Positions 46,400-57,954 of a stretch of DNA of 64,000 nt are shown here, one piece after another (positions within the stretch are counted from its first letter, which is position 1; each line of letters begins with the position of its first letter). Both the position numbers and the translations under genes were made by a program. The notes under the pieces were generated by a model. It was given only the letters and a program-made list of their open reading frames with translations. It was not told the origin of the DNA and searched no databases. This DNA comes from Mytilus trossulus (Eukaryota > Mollusca > Bivalvia > Mytilida > Mytilidae): assembly GCF_036588685.1 (NCBI RefSeq), contig NC_086375.1, forward strand, positions 37,904,566 through 37,968,565, written 5' to 3'.

Positions 46400-47525
46400 A
46401 TATTTGTTTGGTAATTTAAGTATTAAAATAATTATAATTTTGAGCTTAAATCTGTAAAAAAGTTTTATAATTTTCGAAACAATGTCAAAAACAAAGGTCT
46501 TTAATCAAATTCTAAATTATATTTGACATATTATGATGTATTGGAAACCAAAATATTAAAAATATTTTTGTATCTTAGATTGAATTCAAATACCTTATTG
46601 TGAAAAATTACCCAAAATGTTATATACTTAAGCGTCATCAAAATTATTTCAGGGTATCTGTTTCTTAAAAGCACTGATTGCTAACAAGATAATGGTGAAG
46701 TAAAAGTAACATTTCAAAATTATAATCTACCTTTTAAATTAAATTCACTTAATGCTTTGACCAAGTGGGAAGAACAAGTATTTAAATCATTTCAAATACC
46801 CCCCTTAAACCTTCATTCTTATTTATCTGAAACTATCATCATTTCCCAGAGTTATTTAGATAAAAATCCCTAGTATTAAACAGAAGTATCTAATTATTTT
46901 GCTTCAAATTTATCATTCTTGGGTTCATTTTTAACTCTAACCCCCAATAATATGCTTTCATTCAGACATTTTACAAATTCTCCATACAAATCCCCAAAAA
47001 AATAATTTTGTGAAAACCTAAATTTGTCATTCACATGAATAATAATAATAATAACTGTCAATAATAAGGAATCCACAGTATTCACATTTTGCTTGAAAAA
47101 TATTTGTAATCAAGTTTCATCAATTAGCCTCGAATGTTGTATTTAAGCGAAATAGTTGTTTGTTTCTTTGCTTTGTCTTTACACAGCTGAAAACTTTTAC
47201 TTTTAAGCAAGGGAGATAACTTGTTTCAAATTTAATTACATTAAGAAATTTCTAAAAATGACATTTGTCCATTCGGCATCATATTTTTCTAAAATCAGTG
47301 TAATTCTTAAAAATGTTTGGTATAACTATTTGGTTTATAATTATAAGTACATAATTAACAACTATTTTTAATTTTAACTTTTTCGTCACATTTAACAATT
47401 ACTCATCATGACAAGATTTTGACATTTCTTTTCGAAATTCCCCTTATATTTCTTTTAAAAATTGCATACAATATTCACTTTAAACATATTATAATTGTTA
47501 ATGTTTGTGTCATTTTGGTCTTTAG
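46400..47525. other. AT-rich DNA, nothing seen
   Basis: Low-complexity AT-rich DNA, including an (ATA)n patch at 47040-47055. If the exon at 46192-46381 is real, this would be part of the intron upstream of it on the minus strand. Confidence 0.35.
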
Positions 47526-47529
47526 TGGA

Positions 47530-47575
47530 TAGTGGATAGTTGTCTCATTGGCAATCATACCTCATCTTCTTTTTT
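47530..47575 (-). repeat. Family A terminal fragment
   Basis: The plus strand reads GTTGTCTCATTGGCAATCAT followed closely by CATCTTCTTT, the reverse complement of the family A start. Only this end is present. Confidence 0.65.
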
Positions 47576-47619
47576 TATAACTAAGCAGGTTCAAATTAGA
47601 TCATGTACCATACTTTAGG

Positions 47620-48240
47620 GGCAGTGGTAGATTCAGAGGGTGGGAGTTCTGGAGAGGTTGGATCCTCCTTTTGTCGAGCCTTTGACTTAAATTGAAAAAG
47701 TGACACATAGCGATCCTACATTCCCTCATTGGCATCGTCCACAAATATTCACTCTGTGGTTAACGTTTTTAAAATTTTAATAGCTTTCTTAAACTATCCT
47801 GGATTTATACCAAACTTGGACAGAAGTTTGTAAATGATCATAAGATAGTATTCAGAAGTAAATATTGTAAAAATAAAATTCCATTTCTTCGTATTTTACT
47901 TGTAACTGGACTTAGTTTTTCTCCTGGGAAATATTACATTCACTCTGTGGTTAAAGTTTTAAAAACTTTGATAACTTTCTTAATCTCTCCTGGATTTGTA
48001 CCAAGCTTGGACCAAAGCTTGTTTATGATGATTAGATAGTACATGTACCCAGAAGTAAATTTTGTAAAAATAAAATTCCATTTTTCTGTATTTTTCACTT
48101 ATAACTGACTTAGTTTTTCTTCAAGTTAACATAACATTCAGTCTGCTGTTAAAGTTTTTAAAATATTTATTAAATTCATAAACTATTCTGGATTTTTACC
48201 AAACTTTGACAGAACTAGGACATGCTTCTTTTAATCAAAA
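47620..48240 (+). repeat. Repeat cluster with ~190-bp units (TGTCGAGCC-ended), copy 1
   Basis: Preceded by a GGCAGTGGTAGATTCAGAG end and then TTTTGTCGAGCC. Units with ATTCACTCTGTGGTTAA begin near 47747, 47938 and 48136 (periods 191 and 198 bp), each containing TCCTGGATTTGTACCAA-type and CTTGGACAGAAG-type phrases. The TTTTGTCGAGCC terminus is shared with the 1.1-kb element family at 57955, although the internal repeats differ. Confidence 0.7.
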
Positions 48241-48481
48241 GATAATAAAAAAAATTAAGGGATTGCTAAAGTGAATTTGATAAGATAGCCATATTTTGGA
48301 TCCTGTGGCACCTTCATCAGGATTGAAACTATAGGGAACTGCAGAATCCTGTAATGATAATTTTCATTTCACAATGTCACCATCAGGATAAATTATAAAT
48401 AGGAGAGTGAAGGTAGATGCGAAAATAAACTAGATCAAAGAATGTTAAATAAAATATGTTTTTGTATATTTGGACGACATT

Positions 48482-48565
48482 TGACTTGCAATTATGTACC
48501 ATTTACTAGGCTGGATATAGTAGACTTGCAATTATGTACCATTTACTAGGCTGGATATAGTACAG
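48482..48565 (+). repeat. Perfect 42-bp direct repeat, two copies
   Basis: GACTTGCAATTATGTACCAT and its continuation through GGCTGGATATAGTA occur at about 48482 and 48524 without visible differences. This is a recent slippage or duplication event. Confidence 0.8.
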
Positions 48566-48584
48566 ACTTGCTTACCGTACCATT

Positions 48585-48815
48585 TCTTCACTGGAAGCAG
48601 TACGTTTGTCTGAGCGAAGCCAATTGGAAGCATGTACCTCTTAGTGAAGCTAATTGGGAGCACATACCCTCTGTCTTGTTGCGAAGCTGATTTGAAGCAG
48701 TACATATATACCTCTGTCTGCTAAAGCTAATTAGAAGCAGTACCCCTGGCAGTGCGGTCCCAATTAGAGGCATGTAACTCTGAGGGAAGCCAATTGGAAG
48801 CATGTACCTCTGCAA
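48585..48815 (+). repeat. Minisatellite of GAAGC/AATTGGAAGCATGTACCTC units
   Basis: Units such as GAAGCCAATTGGAAGCATGT followed by ACCTCT recur about six times with periods of 35-50 bp (near 48617, 48647, 48684, 48724, 48786). Some carry TTGAAGCAGTACATATA variants. Confidence 0.75.
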
Positions 48816-48879
48816 TATTTGATTAAACACTATTCAACAAATTTTATTTAACATTCTTTTTAAACCATTAATACTTTTT

Positions 48880-49630
48880 GTCGAGCCTTCAACTTTAATT
48901 GAAAAGAACATGAGACTTAGCCATCCTACATTCTGTCAGCAGCGTCATCATTGGCGATCACAAAAATTCACTCTTTAAGTTAAGTTTTTTGAAATTTTTA
49001 TAACTTTCTAAAACTATTCTGGATTTCTAAAACTTCCACCGAAGCTTGTATATGATCATAAGATAGTACCCAGAAGTAAATTTTGTAAATGAAACAAATT
49101 AATTTTTCCATATTCTACTTATAAATGCCAGGATACAATACATTCACTATAAAGTTTTTAAAATTTTAATAACTTTCCTCAAATATTCTGGATTTGTAAC
49201 AAACTTAGACAGAAGCTTGTTTATGATCAAAAGCTAGTATCTAGACAAACAATAGTTAAAACTTATTTCCTGTTTTTCCGTATTTTGCTTATTAATGGAC
49301 TTAGTTAACCTTATATTCTGAAGTTAAAGTTTTTAAAACAATTATTAGATTCATAAACTATTCTGGATTTTTACCAAACTTGGACAGAAGCTTCTTACAA
49401 TCAAATGATAGTCTGAGAGGAATATTTTTATTGATATTCCCCCCCCCCCCCCCCCCCCCCTCATTTTTGTTGAGCCTGGGATTAACAGCAAAAGTAAGCG
49501 AGACACTGGGATCTGCAGAACCTGTACAAATTTTTTGGTTGCAATTAAATGAGAACAGAACCTAGTTTGAACCCTGCCTTTTATCCTGGGTGGGAGCCCC
49601 ATCTCTTTAAAAATGGCTGGAACCACCCCT
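48880..49630 (+). repeat. Repeat cluster with ~175-bp units, copy 2, ending in poly-C
   Basis: Starts TTTTTGTCGAGCCTTCAACT like copy 1. Three units begin near 48964, 49142 and 49315. A run of 20 C lies at 49441-49460, followed by a third start-like phrase (TTTTTGTTGAGCCTGGGATT) and a GGCTGGAACCACCCCTGGG end. The structure is nested or tandem copies of one family. Confidence 0.65.
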
Positions 49631-49639
49631 GGGGGAGAA

Positions 49640-50690
49640 TAATTGCTTTTTTATCATTTGAAGATGGAAAAAACTATTTACGTTATTACATGGGATTTGT
49701 TTCCAAATGGCAGAAAAGAGGTGTTTCCTGTCTTGTGTATTGACAGGAGCTAGTTCTGACTGTTATCCTCCATTTAAGGAACCAGTCATTCCCAAAGTTT
49801 ACCTTGTGTCAGTCCATCTCTATTAATGTCAAGATATCAGTGATTTCTCTTCTCTTATTTTTTGGAAGCATTCTTATGAAAAACAAATTTTGACATCACC
49901 GATTAATATGGTTCATGTATCAAACTTAATTTGGGAACAAAAATGTTACTTTTGAATTGTAAATTTTGAAACTATTTCCTTCAACTATTCTAGTTTAATG
50001 ATTTTATTACATGGAATTTGAATTTGGACAATTATTTTTTAATTTAAAGAAACAGGATTTTTTGAGTTTACAATATTTCATCCTAAATTTTATCCTAAAT
50101 GTAAAGATTTCTTACAACATACCACTATTTTGTATTATATTTGTATTTTATATTATCAGCGTTTCTTTTACCATTGAAACTTCAAAGGAAGATTGCACTC
50201 ACGTTGAAGTTGTGTTGTTCCTAGTATGAAACTGGTTGAGAAATTTCCCCCCATTTTCCCGAAATTTGTGAAATTTTATTAAAATTTACAGACAGTACTC
50301 GTTTGTGTAATCAACTCCTGCAGTTATAATTTTTTCTATTCTTGAATTAGATTTTTATTTAAACCTTTGTAAGAATGTAACAATTTTTGTTTAGAACTCA
50401 CATGATGAGCATGCAAATTGATTAAGGTTAATCGTCATCACAAATGTTTGACCTTTATATTTCCATATATTTAAATTTCAGAAAAGACCATTCTCCTTTG
50501 TTGATGGAAAATATGAACTTGCACAACTGAGCTACTTCAGGCTATGATCAATTTTTGTAGAATTATTTTCATACTTATGATGTGTGTGAAGAGAAACTTA
50601 AAACAAGGGAAATTTTATTAAACTATGCTCCAAAATATTAAAAAAATGTTTGTGATTTATAGGTGTTAGCCAATAAATATTCTGTTCTTT
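49640..50690. other. AT-rich DNA upstream of the triplicated module
   Basis: No convincing feature. A 72-codon open frame at 50011-50229 is hydrophobic, F/I/N-rich and AT-driven, without splice signals, and is not called. Confidence 0.35.
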
Positions 50691-51059
50691 TTTTATAACC
50701 TCTTTTTTTAGGTATTTACATATCAGATGTCTGCTAACTAATATAAGAGCAATAATTTGAGCTATGTAAATAAAAAAAATGTAAACATAGTTCTAAATAA
50801 AAATGGAAAGAGAAATTGTGGGTATTTAAAAAAAAACATTTGGTCAATTTTCAAAATTCAAGTTACATGTATAAAAGCACATCTGATATTTTTACTGTTT
50901 TATGTATGAGTTCAAACAATTATTTTTTATATTGAGAATTACTTCCATGCTGCCATGAATGTAAAAAGAAAATATTGTGAGATGCTTTGGAACATTCTTT
51001 GGACAATTGTATATTGGATTATATACAACGGAAAGGACATTGGAATATTAAAATGGATT

Positions 51060-51184
51060 CAGTGAACTGGTTATCACAAAGAATTATGTTGAAAAGCATG
51101 AAAAGTAGCCATGGCAGCAGCTCCAAGGAAGATGGTTACATAAATCTTCAACCAAGTCTGAGGCTTCACCAAGAAAATAAGAAG
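51060..51184 (+). other. Exon-like block A, unit 1, GC donor
   Basis: The conserved part begins GCAGCTCCAAGGAAGATGGT and ends CAAGAAAATAAGAAG, followed by GCAAGT, which matches the consensus of the GC-AG intron class. Unit 2 has the same GC donor, while unit 3 has GTGAGT at the aligned position. In this unit the frame is open (KEDGYINLQPSLRLHQENKK). In units 2 and 3 it is broken. The 5' boundary is uncertain, with a possible acceptor GGATTCAG near 51062. Confidence 0.45.
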
Positions 51185-51532
51185 GCAAGTTTAATTAAGC
51201 CAAACATTTTCTATACAATCAGTAATTTGATAAAAATTGTATATTAAGGGCATATGATAGAGTTGATGTTGCTAATGTAAAATGTTATTTTTGCCATTCA
51301 ATGGGAGATAACTCATAATTTACCTTTCTAAACAATGGAATATATTTAAATTATTATTTTTGTGGAGTTGAAAATTCAATCAATAAACTTAAGACTTACT
51401 GTTTTTGATTTTAATCTTTTATATTGATTTTACAGTTATTTATGTTATAGTAAGAAATTGGAATAATGTTTGGTAAATGTCAGGGAAATTGAAATATAAA
51501 GTATATAAATTGTAAATTTTCATATATTTCAG

Positions 51533-51600
51533 GTTTTTTTTGTGAGATTTTTTCATGGTGTGGGAATAAGACTTGGAGGTCCAATACAGCTAGTATATAG
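51533..51600 (+). other. Exon-like block B, unit 1
   Basis: 68 nt between a good acceptor (TCATATATTTCAG) and a consensus donor (TATAG then GTAGGT). It continues the open frame of block A in phase (FFHGVGIRLGGPIQLVYR), and the frame ends seven codons into block C. Unit 2 has the same length and frame with FHGVGIRLGGQIQL. Confidence 0.5.
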
Positions 51601-51905
51601 GTAGGTGCCAGTATACAGTTTCGAATAAAATAAATGTTTTATAAATATTCTTTTTAAATTTTATGTGGTTCAGGCTTGAAAGTTTCTAAGAGTTTGGTTT
51701 CTAGTTTACGCATTTTTTTTTTATCAGTACAAACATAACGTAATTTTGAATATCGAACCTAATTATTTAGTTTGTTGGATTGCTATCTAGTTAATATATG
51801 TTCTCAGCCTCTATTACACATATATAACCTATTTCTTTATAATTTCATATGGTAACAGTGATCTTTTGAAACCATTCTGGTAAGACTTAACACTTTATAT
51901 TTCAG

Positions 51906-51967
51906 ATTAGCATCAGCTTGTCTGTAAGGACTGAGGCTGAGAATGGCCATTGGAGCTGACTAATATG
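51906..51967 (+). other. Exon-like block C, unit 1
   Basis: 62 nt between the acceptor TTATATTTCAG and the donor ATATG then GTAAGAACC. It contains GCTTGTCTGTAAGGACTGA and GGCCATTGGAGCTGA, both shared with unit 2. In the A-B frame it gives a stop (TAA) near its start. Confidence 0.5.
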
Positions 51968-52044
51968 GTAAGAACCAATACATAAATTAATGAGTCATTT
52001 AGCCAAGAACATGTAAATACCCTAGAATGTTATGCAAAGAAGTA

Positions 52045-52787
52045 TCTATAATACTAAAATTACGAGGTCCAATTTGTCAGCCGTCATCACGTAAAAACGA
52101 CGAATCAAAGAATTCAACTTTATATATTACAAATATAGTACAAAGGTGTAGATTAAAAATTACACCACTCCAGGCCCTTTTGTTTTCCACGTAATTAATA
52201 TTGCCAATAATTAAGAAGTTCCGGGTCGAGTCCGATACCGATACCAATAGTATATTCATCTGTTACCTATTACCTTATCTGTATGTTCTGCAAATGACAG
52301 GCGCACCACCAAACGGTGTATTCAGGATATTCTATATGCACGGGTCATAATCACAGGGTTGACACTACTAAATTGTCAAATTTTTACCTATTGTAGTATT
52401 TTAATCAGTAAGGCTTTATAAGATAACAATACGAATACTAAAAATAAGGCGTATAGGTACAGTTTTCAATTTGTTAGCGGACATGACGTAAAACAGCGAA
52501 TCAAAGAATTCAACTTTATTTATAACTAATATAGGACAATGCTGTTGATTAAAAAAATACTCCATACTAGGACCTTTTGTTTTCCAAATAATTAATATTA
52601 CCAATAATTGATAAGTTCCAGTTAGACGGTTTCAAACAGAAAGATTTGAAAGCAGAGAAAATTGTGATAACTATCTTATAATCGGCATGACTTTATCAGA
52701 TGACAATACTAATACAAAAATAAGTCTTGCGCATAGTTATATACTTTAATTCAGTCAAGGACCCGCGATATCACGGGTGTGTTCTAG
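52045..52787 (+). mobile_element. Non-autonomous Helitron
   Basis: The structure fits a Helitron exactly. It has a 5' TC (TCTATAATACTAAAA) preceded by A (52044) and a 3' CTAG (52784-52787) followed by T (52788), meaning insertion between A and T without target duplication. A GC-rich hairpin (52761-52778, ACCCGCGATATCACGGGT, one mismatched pair) lies five bases before CTAG. The 743-bp interior has no Rep/helicase coding and contains a duplicated block of about 390 bp (GAATCAAAGAATTCAACTTT at about 52106 and 52497). It interrupts unit 1 only. Mobilisation would need an autonomous Helitron elsewhere. Confidence 0.85.
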
Positions 52788-52984
52788 TTATATTTTAATT
52801 ATGCAGATCTTGAGACGTAGTAAACTTTAATTTTTCTTGAACTATAACTGTGATATAATCTAAAGGAAGGTATCAAGATAAATAAAGGAAATAAAAAAAT
52901 TATTCAGTTACTTAGAAAATCTTACTATCTGTAAGTTTTCTAAAATTGTTCCCGTATATACATTGTATAATGAATGGGATGTGG

Positions 52985-53190
52985 ACCATCATGTGGTATG
53001 ATTGCCACTGAAACAACTATCTCCCAGAGACCAAATGATATGTAAGCAACAAATGGTCACTATGGCCTTCAACAATGAGCCAAACATATACCTTACAGTT
53101 AACTTTAAAAGTTAGAAACATGGCAAAATGTGAAACAATTCAAACAAGAAAACCAACAGCTTGATTTATAATGAAACCATGAAATAATAA
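52985..53190 (+). repeat. Family A copy between blocks C and D of unit 1
   Basis: Contains ATGTGGTATGATTGCCACTG, GGCCTTCAACAATGAGCC and CAAACAAGAAAACCAACAGC. A related, more decayed copy sits at the equivalent position of unit 2 (56765-57140), which suggests that it was present before the module was duplicated. Confidence 0.65.
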
Positions 53191-53609
53191 CAATTATCGC
53201 TATTTTGTGCATTTTTCCTTTGATCTTTTTTGTGATAATTTTCATATCATGCTTCTCGCTTGAGATGGAAAAATTAACGCTAGAAACTAAGGAGACCACG
53301 TGGCATTGCTAACAAAATTGACATTGAAATTGACAAGGTCGTCATAGGTAAAATAGCGATAAACAGATTATCATTGGTCATCTCAACGATAATCTATAAA
53401 TACGTGGAACAACAACCAACTACTTGTCATCCCTTGTTTGCTACTGAAGACTGGTTGTTTGTAAATTCAGTCTACAGAATCACTTCACAGCAAAGTAAAA
53501 GCAATGTTCTATTGTTCTATGCATCATAAGTGCATTTATTAACTAGTTACTTATTCCTTTGCATTGAATATTGTTCTGAAAGATATTAGAATGTATATTT
53601 CTTTTTCAG

Positions 53610-53790
53610 GTGACTTCAACTGTGGCTGCAGGAAATTATTGTGCAATACAACTGAAACCAAAAAGAATGTAATTCAGACTATTTTTGTGTATGTTTTAAA
53701 AAATGTTCATATTTTTTTACCAAAAGAAAAAAATTTAAAAATTGTAAAGATTCTCCATTTTCAACAAAGCTGGAAGTTGTTGGCTAAATT
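53610..53790 (+). other. Exon-like block D, unit 1 (possible terminal exon)
   Basis: Starts after a strong acceptor (TTTCTTTTTCAG). Shared with unit 2: CTGTGGCTGCAG, CAACTGAA and AAGAATGTAATTCA phrases, then a poly-A/T-rich section and AAGATTCTCCATTTTCAA near 53748. No donor is evident, so it may be the last exon of the module. No conserved reading frame. Confidence 0.4.
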
Positions 53791-54669
53791 GATACTTCAT
53801 AATTTTCCGATTTTACATTTAGACCTACTCTTGATATCTTAATTATGGTCAATGTGTTATCAAACATTTCCAGAAGGTTAAAAATGGAGAATCTAAAAAA
53901 AAAAAGAAAAATAATGTTATTTTGTTAAAATGTACATTTTGGTTTTCTGATTTGTTGGATGTATCTCTTTTTTTCTTCATTAGTTTGTTATTTTTTTGCA
54001 GTGTTTTTAGCTATAAAAAAGATTATTTCACAAGAAGCATAGAAAAAACCACATCTTGGTGAGAAAAGATTAATTCAGATTTTTAGTGTTAAATGCCACA
54101 ATAAGCAAGATTTGTTATATATCTTGGTGTCCATTTTTTCAATTGGTTGAGAAAATCGGAGTAATGGAAGTGAACCACCTAGGTGAACAATGATGTACTA
54201 AATATTTTTGTTAATTATTTAAATAATTTATATCAAATTATTTATTATTTATTATAGCTATACCATCTTGTATTTTTGTTAGATATAGCAATGATGTGGA
54301 GTCTAAACAGTTGAAATTTTTGGCAAAGGGAGGTAATAAATTATTCCCCTGTTTAACTCCTCATTCTTTTAAATTTATTATTTTACTTAAATATTCATAT
54401 GTATAAGTTTTTTGTTTAATATCAGATGTATACTAGCTAACAATGACTATTATTCAGAGTTCTGTAAATAAAAAAAAATGTAAACAGAGCTCCAGATAAT
54501 AGATTTAAGGGTGGGAGAAATTAGGGGACACTATCGGTAGAATTGATTTGGTGAAATTTTCAAGATACATGATTAATTAAGAGTGCATCTGATATTTTTT
54601 TTATTTATTTCTATAAATAATGGACCAAAAACGAAAAGATTGCAATTAAAATAATGATGACAGCCACTC

Positions 54670-54751
54670 TGGCAGCCAGGAGAGCAGCTCTAAGGAAGAT
54701 GGTCAATAAAATTTTCAACCAAGTCTGAGGCTTTACCATGAAATTGAGAAG
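54670..54751 (+). other. Exon-like block A, unit 2, GC donor
   Basis: GAGAGCAGCTCTAAGGAAGA followed by TTCAACCAAGTCTGAGGCTT, ending GAGAAG then GCAAGTTTATTG. A TAA interrupts the frame that is open in unit 1. The GC donor is at 54752-54753. Confidence 0.4.
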
Positions 54752-54895
54752 GCAAGTTTATTGAAGTCAAACAATTTCTATACAATTTCTAGAAATATTT
54801 GTTAAATGTACATATTCATCCTTATTTTCTGCATGAAAAACATCTTTCAATAATTTATTTACCAGTTTAATATTTTGGGATACCATTGTCAAGGG

Positions 54896-55333
54896 GTACA
54901 ATCAAAATCACGTGATGGATATACACACACCGGGAATAACAGTCGAGCAGACTGCCGGAAAGGTAAGTTGTCGTATTTACTTGTTTATATCAATGAAATT
55001 TAATAAACAAGGTAGTGCATGGAATGTCGGATACTATCTAGTTTTGAAATACACAATTATCATTGCTGGAAATCGTGCAGTTAATGCTAACACTTCGACA
55101 CAAAAATTCGTTGAAAATTTGGAACTGTGTCGAAGTGTTTACAATAACTGCACGCTTTCTAGCAAAAACAATTGTGTATTTTAAAACTACATACTATCCG
55201 ACATTAGGTGTGCCAACTTATTAATCAAAATTTAATTGATATAAACAAGAAAATGCAACTACTAACCTTTCAAGCGGCGAGTTCGACTGTAACTTCCGGT
55301 GTGTGTATATCCATCACGTAATTTTGATTGTAC
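54896..55333. mobile_element. 438-bp fold-back MITE, palindromic end to end
   Basis: The first half is the reverse complement of the second with few mismatches. The ends read GTACAATCAAAAT and ATTTTGATTGTAC, followed inward by CGTGATGGATATACACACAC and its complement near 55301-55320. The centre (about 55090-55145) has CACTTCGACAC and GTGTCGAAGTG arms around a short loop. If the terminal TA of GTAC is the target duplication, it would be Tc1/mariner-like. The 90-codon open frame across it is not a gene. Confidence 0.85.
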
Positions 55334-55650
55334 ATTAACAAGAATTTCTATTACAATTGCAGGAGTAAATTCTAAGATAGGAATTAACTTTCAAGGGGAG
55401 ACTAGCACAATTAACAGCAAGATTTGTTCATTCAATGGGAGACAACTCATTTTCATTATTCAAATTAGTTGAGTGCAGAATTCAAATCATAAACCTTGAC
55501 TACTTTTGTTTGTTTTTCAATCTTTTCAAAATATGTGGATTTTATACTATTGGTACTTGAAGTAAGAAATCAGAAAAATGTGTAAATCATTCTTTAGGTT
55601 GACATAGAAATTGGTTTGTAAAATTAATAAATGTGTTAATTTCTTTTTAG

Positions 55651-55718
55651 GTACTTTCTGTGGCATGTTTTCATGGTGTGGGAATAAGACTTGGTGGTCA
55701 AATACAGCTAATATGTAG
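55651..55718 (+). other. Exon-like block B, unit 2
   Basis: 68 nt after the acceptor TTAATTTCTTTTTAG and before the donor TGTAG then GTAGGT. It is in the same frame as unit 1 and remains open (CFHGVGIRLGGQIQLICR), continuing into block C as LAPQLVCKD before TGA. The 20 bases TTTTCATGGTGTGGGAATAA are identical to unit 1. Confidence 0.5.
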
Positions 55719-56565
55719 GTAGGTACCAGTATTGTTAATCCTGTTTAAAAAAAAAAACTATAAATAAGATTATTTTAAAATGAATACTGACTTTTTTAGG
55801 GTTAAAGGTTTATAAGAGTTTGGTCAACAGTATATACTCTTTATTTTATCAGTATCATATGACAATGGTCTCTTGGCAAAGTATGGCCTTATAATAGATT
55901 TTAAATTTCAACTTTTATCATAGAATATCAAAGGGGCCCCAATTTGGATCTTAAATGGATATATTTCAAGAAACTTAATGTGACTTAAAATAAATCGCTA
56001 CTTTATAATACATTGTAGTCTCCATAATTAGCTATATTGGGAGATATTATCAAAATGCTAAAATTTTTTGAATTTTCTTACCTAAAAGCTTAAAGAATAC
56101 CTTTGATCCAAAATGTTTTGTAACTTATAGGAACCAAGGGTAATACATGTATTTAAATAAAAAGACGTAAACTATTACTGGATATGCTAAAAACTGTTAT
56201 GAATTGTGAAAAATTGGACCTTAATTGGCGCTTTTGCGAATACACCAGAATTGCATAATCAATATGTCATAACTTAATAGTTTATAGTGTCAGGTGCCAA
56301 AATGAAGTGTTTATTTTGTATCAATAATGATACCAGAACAATATATATGTTAAATTTGTAGTATTTGGGCTTGATTTAAAAAAAATAAAAATCTTAGGGC
56401 CAACTTAACCCTTTTAAGCTACTCCTTTTAGGATTGAATTGTGTTGTTGGATTGATGTCTAACCAATGTTCTCAAAACCTATCGCATATATAACCCATTT
56501 TATATATCATAGATACAGTATTTCAGAAGTTATCCTTTAAAACAATTTTGTATTTTATATTTCAG

Positions 56566-56630
56566 GTTAGCACCACAGCTTGTCTGCAAGGATTGAAGCT
56601 GGGAAACGGCCATTGGAGCTGAATTTTATG
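56566..56630 (+). other. Exon-like block C, unit 2
   Basis: 65 nt between the acceptor TTTTATATTTCAG and the donor TTATG then GTAAGAAAC. It shares AGCTTGTCTG and CGGCCATTGGAGCTGA with unit 1. Three bases longer, so the frame is retained longer than in unit 1. Confidence 0.5.
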
Positions 56631-56764
56631 GTAAGAAACTAAAATATTGATTAATGAACTTTTAAATTCACCATGTATTTTTTTATGAACACATGTATTT
56701 TGAAATATTTTCCAAATTAATAGTTTTAATTATACTGGTTATCTGGATTGGGTATTTAAGAATA

Positions 56765-57140
56765 AAGAGATGTTATAAGATTGCCAACTACTCAACTATC
56801 AATAAGAGAAGCAAATTACAATCACTGTAGGACCTTCAGCAATGAGCAAAACCTATATGAATGTAAATAATGCAACTGGTTGAATATCACAATAGGAACT
56901 TGTATTAATAAATCTAATCTCTAATGCAAAACTTTGAGGCCAGATTTTTCTGAAATCTTGGGATTATTTATCTTGCATATTTATCCATTTGTTGAAAAAT
57001 CACAAGAATAGCATGCAATAATTTCTGGTTTTACAGTACCAGTTTTAAAGGCCCTGCCTGAACATAACAAAATGTGAAACAGTTTCAAACTAGAAAACCA
57101 ATGCATTAATTCATACAACTAATAAAGGAAAATAAACATG
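56765..57140 (+). repeat. Decayed family A copy in unit 2
   Basis: AAGAGATGTTATAAGATTGCC, GACCTTCAGCAATGAGCAAA and, after an interruption (56880-57045), AAAATGTGAAACAGTTTCAA with AGAAAACCAATGCATTAA. Same site as 52985-53190 in unit 1. Confidence 0.55.
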
Positions 57141-57254
57141 ATGCACATCAACCATTGATTTTATCATCCTTTTTTGCTAATAATTGTAAAAATCGGTATA
57201 TCGGTTTGATCTTGTTTTGACAAATATGTTTAAGAATGTTTATTTCTATTTCAG

Positions 57255-57420
57255 GAAGCTGTGGCTGCAGCAATGATTATGTGATAAAACTGAAGAATGT
57301 TATTCAAATTTTTTTTGTATATATTTCAAAAAATGTAATTTTTTATAAAAAAAAAAAAAAATAAAAAAAAAAAGGTGTAAAGATTCTCCATTTTCAATTG
57401 GATTGGAAGCTTGTATTTAC
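57255..57420 (+). other. Exon-like block D, unit 2
   Basis: Starts after TTTCTATTTCAG with GAAGCTGTGGCTGCAGCAAT, then AAACTGAAGAATGTTATTCA and AAAGATTCTCCATTTTCAA after an A-rich expansion. It corresponds to 53610-53770. No donor is visible. Confidence 0.4.
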
Positions 57421-57954
57421 AATTGTTAGATCTTCTTCGTTATTCCCCCACCCCCTGTATCTCTATTTCATTTTAACTTTGAAAATGAATTGGAACAGAC
57501 AAATTTTACTTGTCAACTTAATAATGGTCTGTCTAGTCAAAAGGCCTCCAGTTGGTTTAGAATGGAGAATCTAAAAAAAAATATGTAAAGTGGGTTTTTT
57601 TAGTTTCCTGAATTTTTATATACATTTTGTTATTGCTCCCTTTCAATTTTTATAAATTCCAGATTTTAAGTTTTGGATTTATGGGGCTTTATTCATAAAA
57701 AAGGGGGATTTTTCACACCTGGACAATAACTCAAAAAGGCTTTCACCAATGTCCATGAAACTTTGGTGAATTGTTTATATCTATTGACATAAGCTCCCTA
57801 TCCTTTTTATTAATTTTAGATTTTACGTTTTCTTAAGTAATGAATTTTTATACTTAAAAAAGGGGGATTTTATGCAGTTTTGGTGAAACTTAAAAGAGCA
57901 ACGGCCGTATCATGTGCTAAAGCGCATCCCTTTATTGAAATGTGTTGTAGTTTT

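Larger units (their letters stand above)
50700..54230 (+). repeat. Triplicated exon module, unit 1
   Basis: Contains in order block A (ending 51184), B (51533-51600), C (51906-51967) and D (from 53610), all with splice signals. The upstream marker CAGATGTCTGCTAACTAAT at about 50722 corresponds to CAGATGTATACTAGCTAAC at about 54425 (unit 2) and CAGATGTATACTTGCTAAA at about 59263 (unit 3). The spacings are about 3.70 kb and 4.84 kb, and the second becomes about 3.73 kb once the 1.1-kb insertion in unit 2 is removed. A Helitron lies between C and D in this unit only. Confidence 0.7.

Noticed and set aside
54650-54735. C/D-box snoRNA in block A of unit 2 (ATGATGA and CTGA)
   Set aside because: The C-like box is lost in units 1 and 3, there is no terminal stem, and the spacing is not conserved.
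54912-55184. 90-codon open frame
   Set aside because: It lies within the palindromic MITE and has no coding character.
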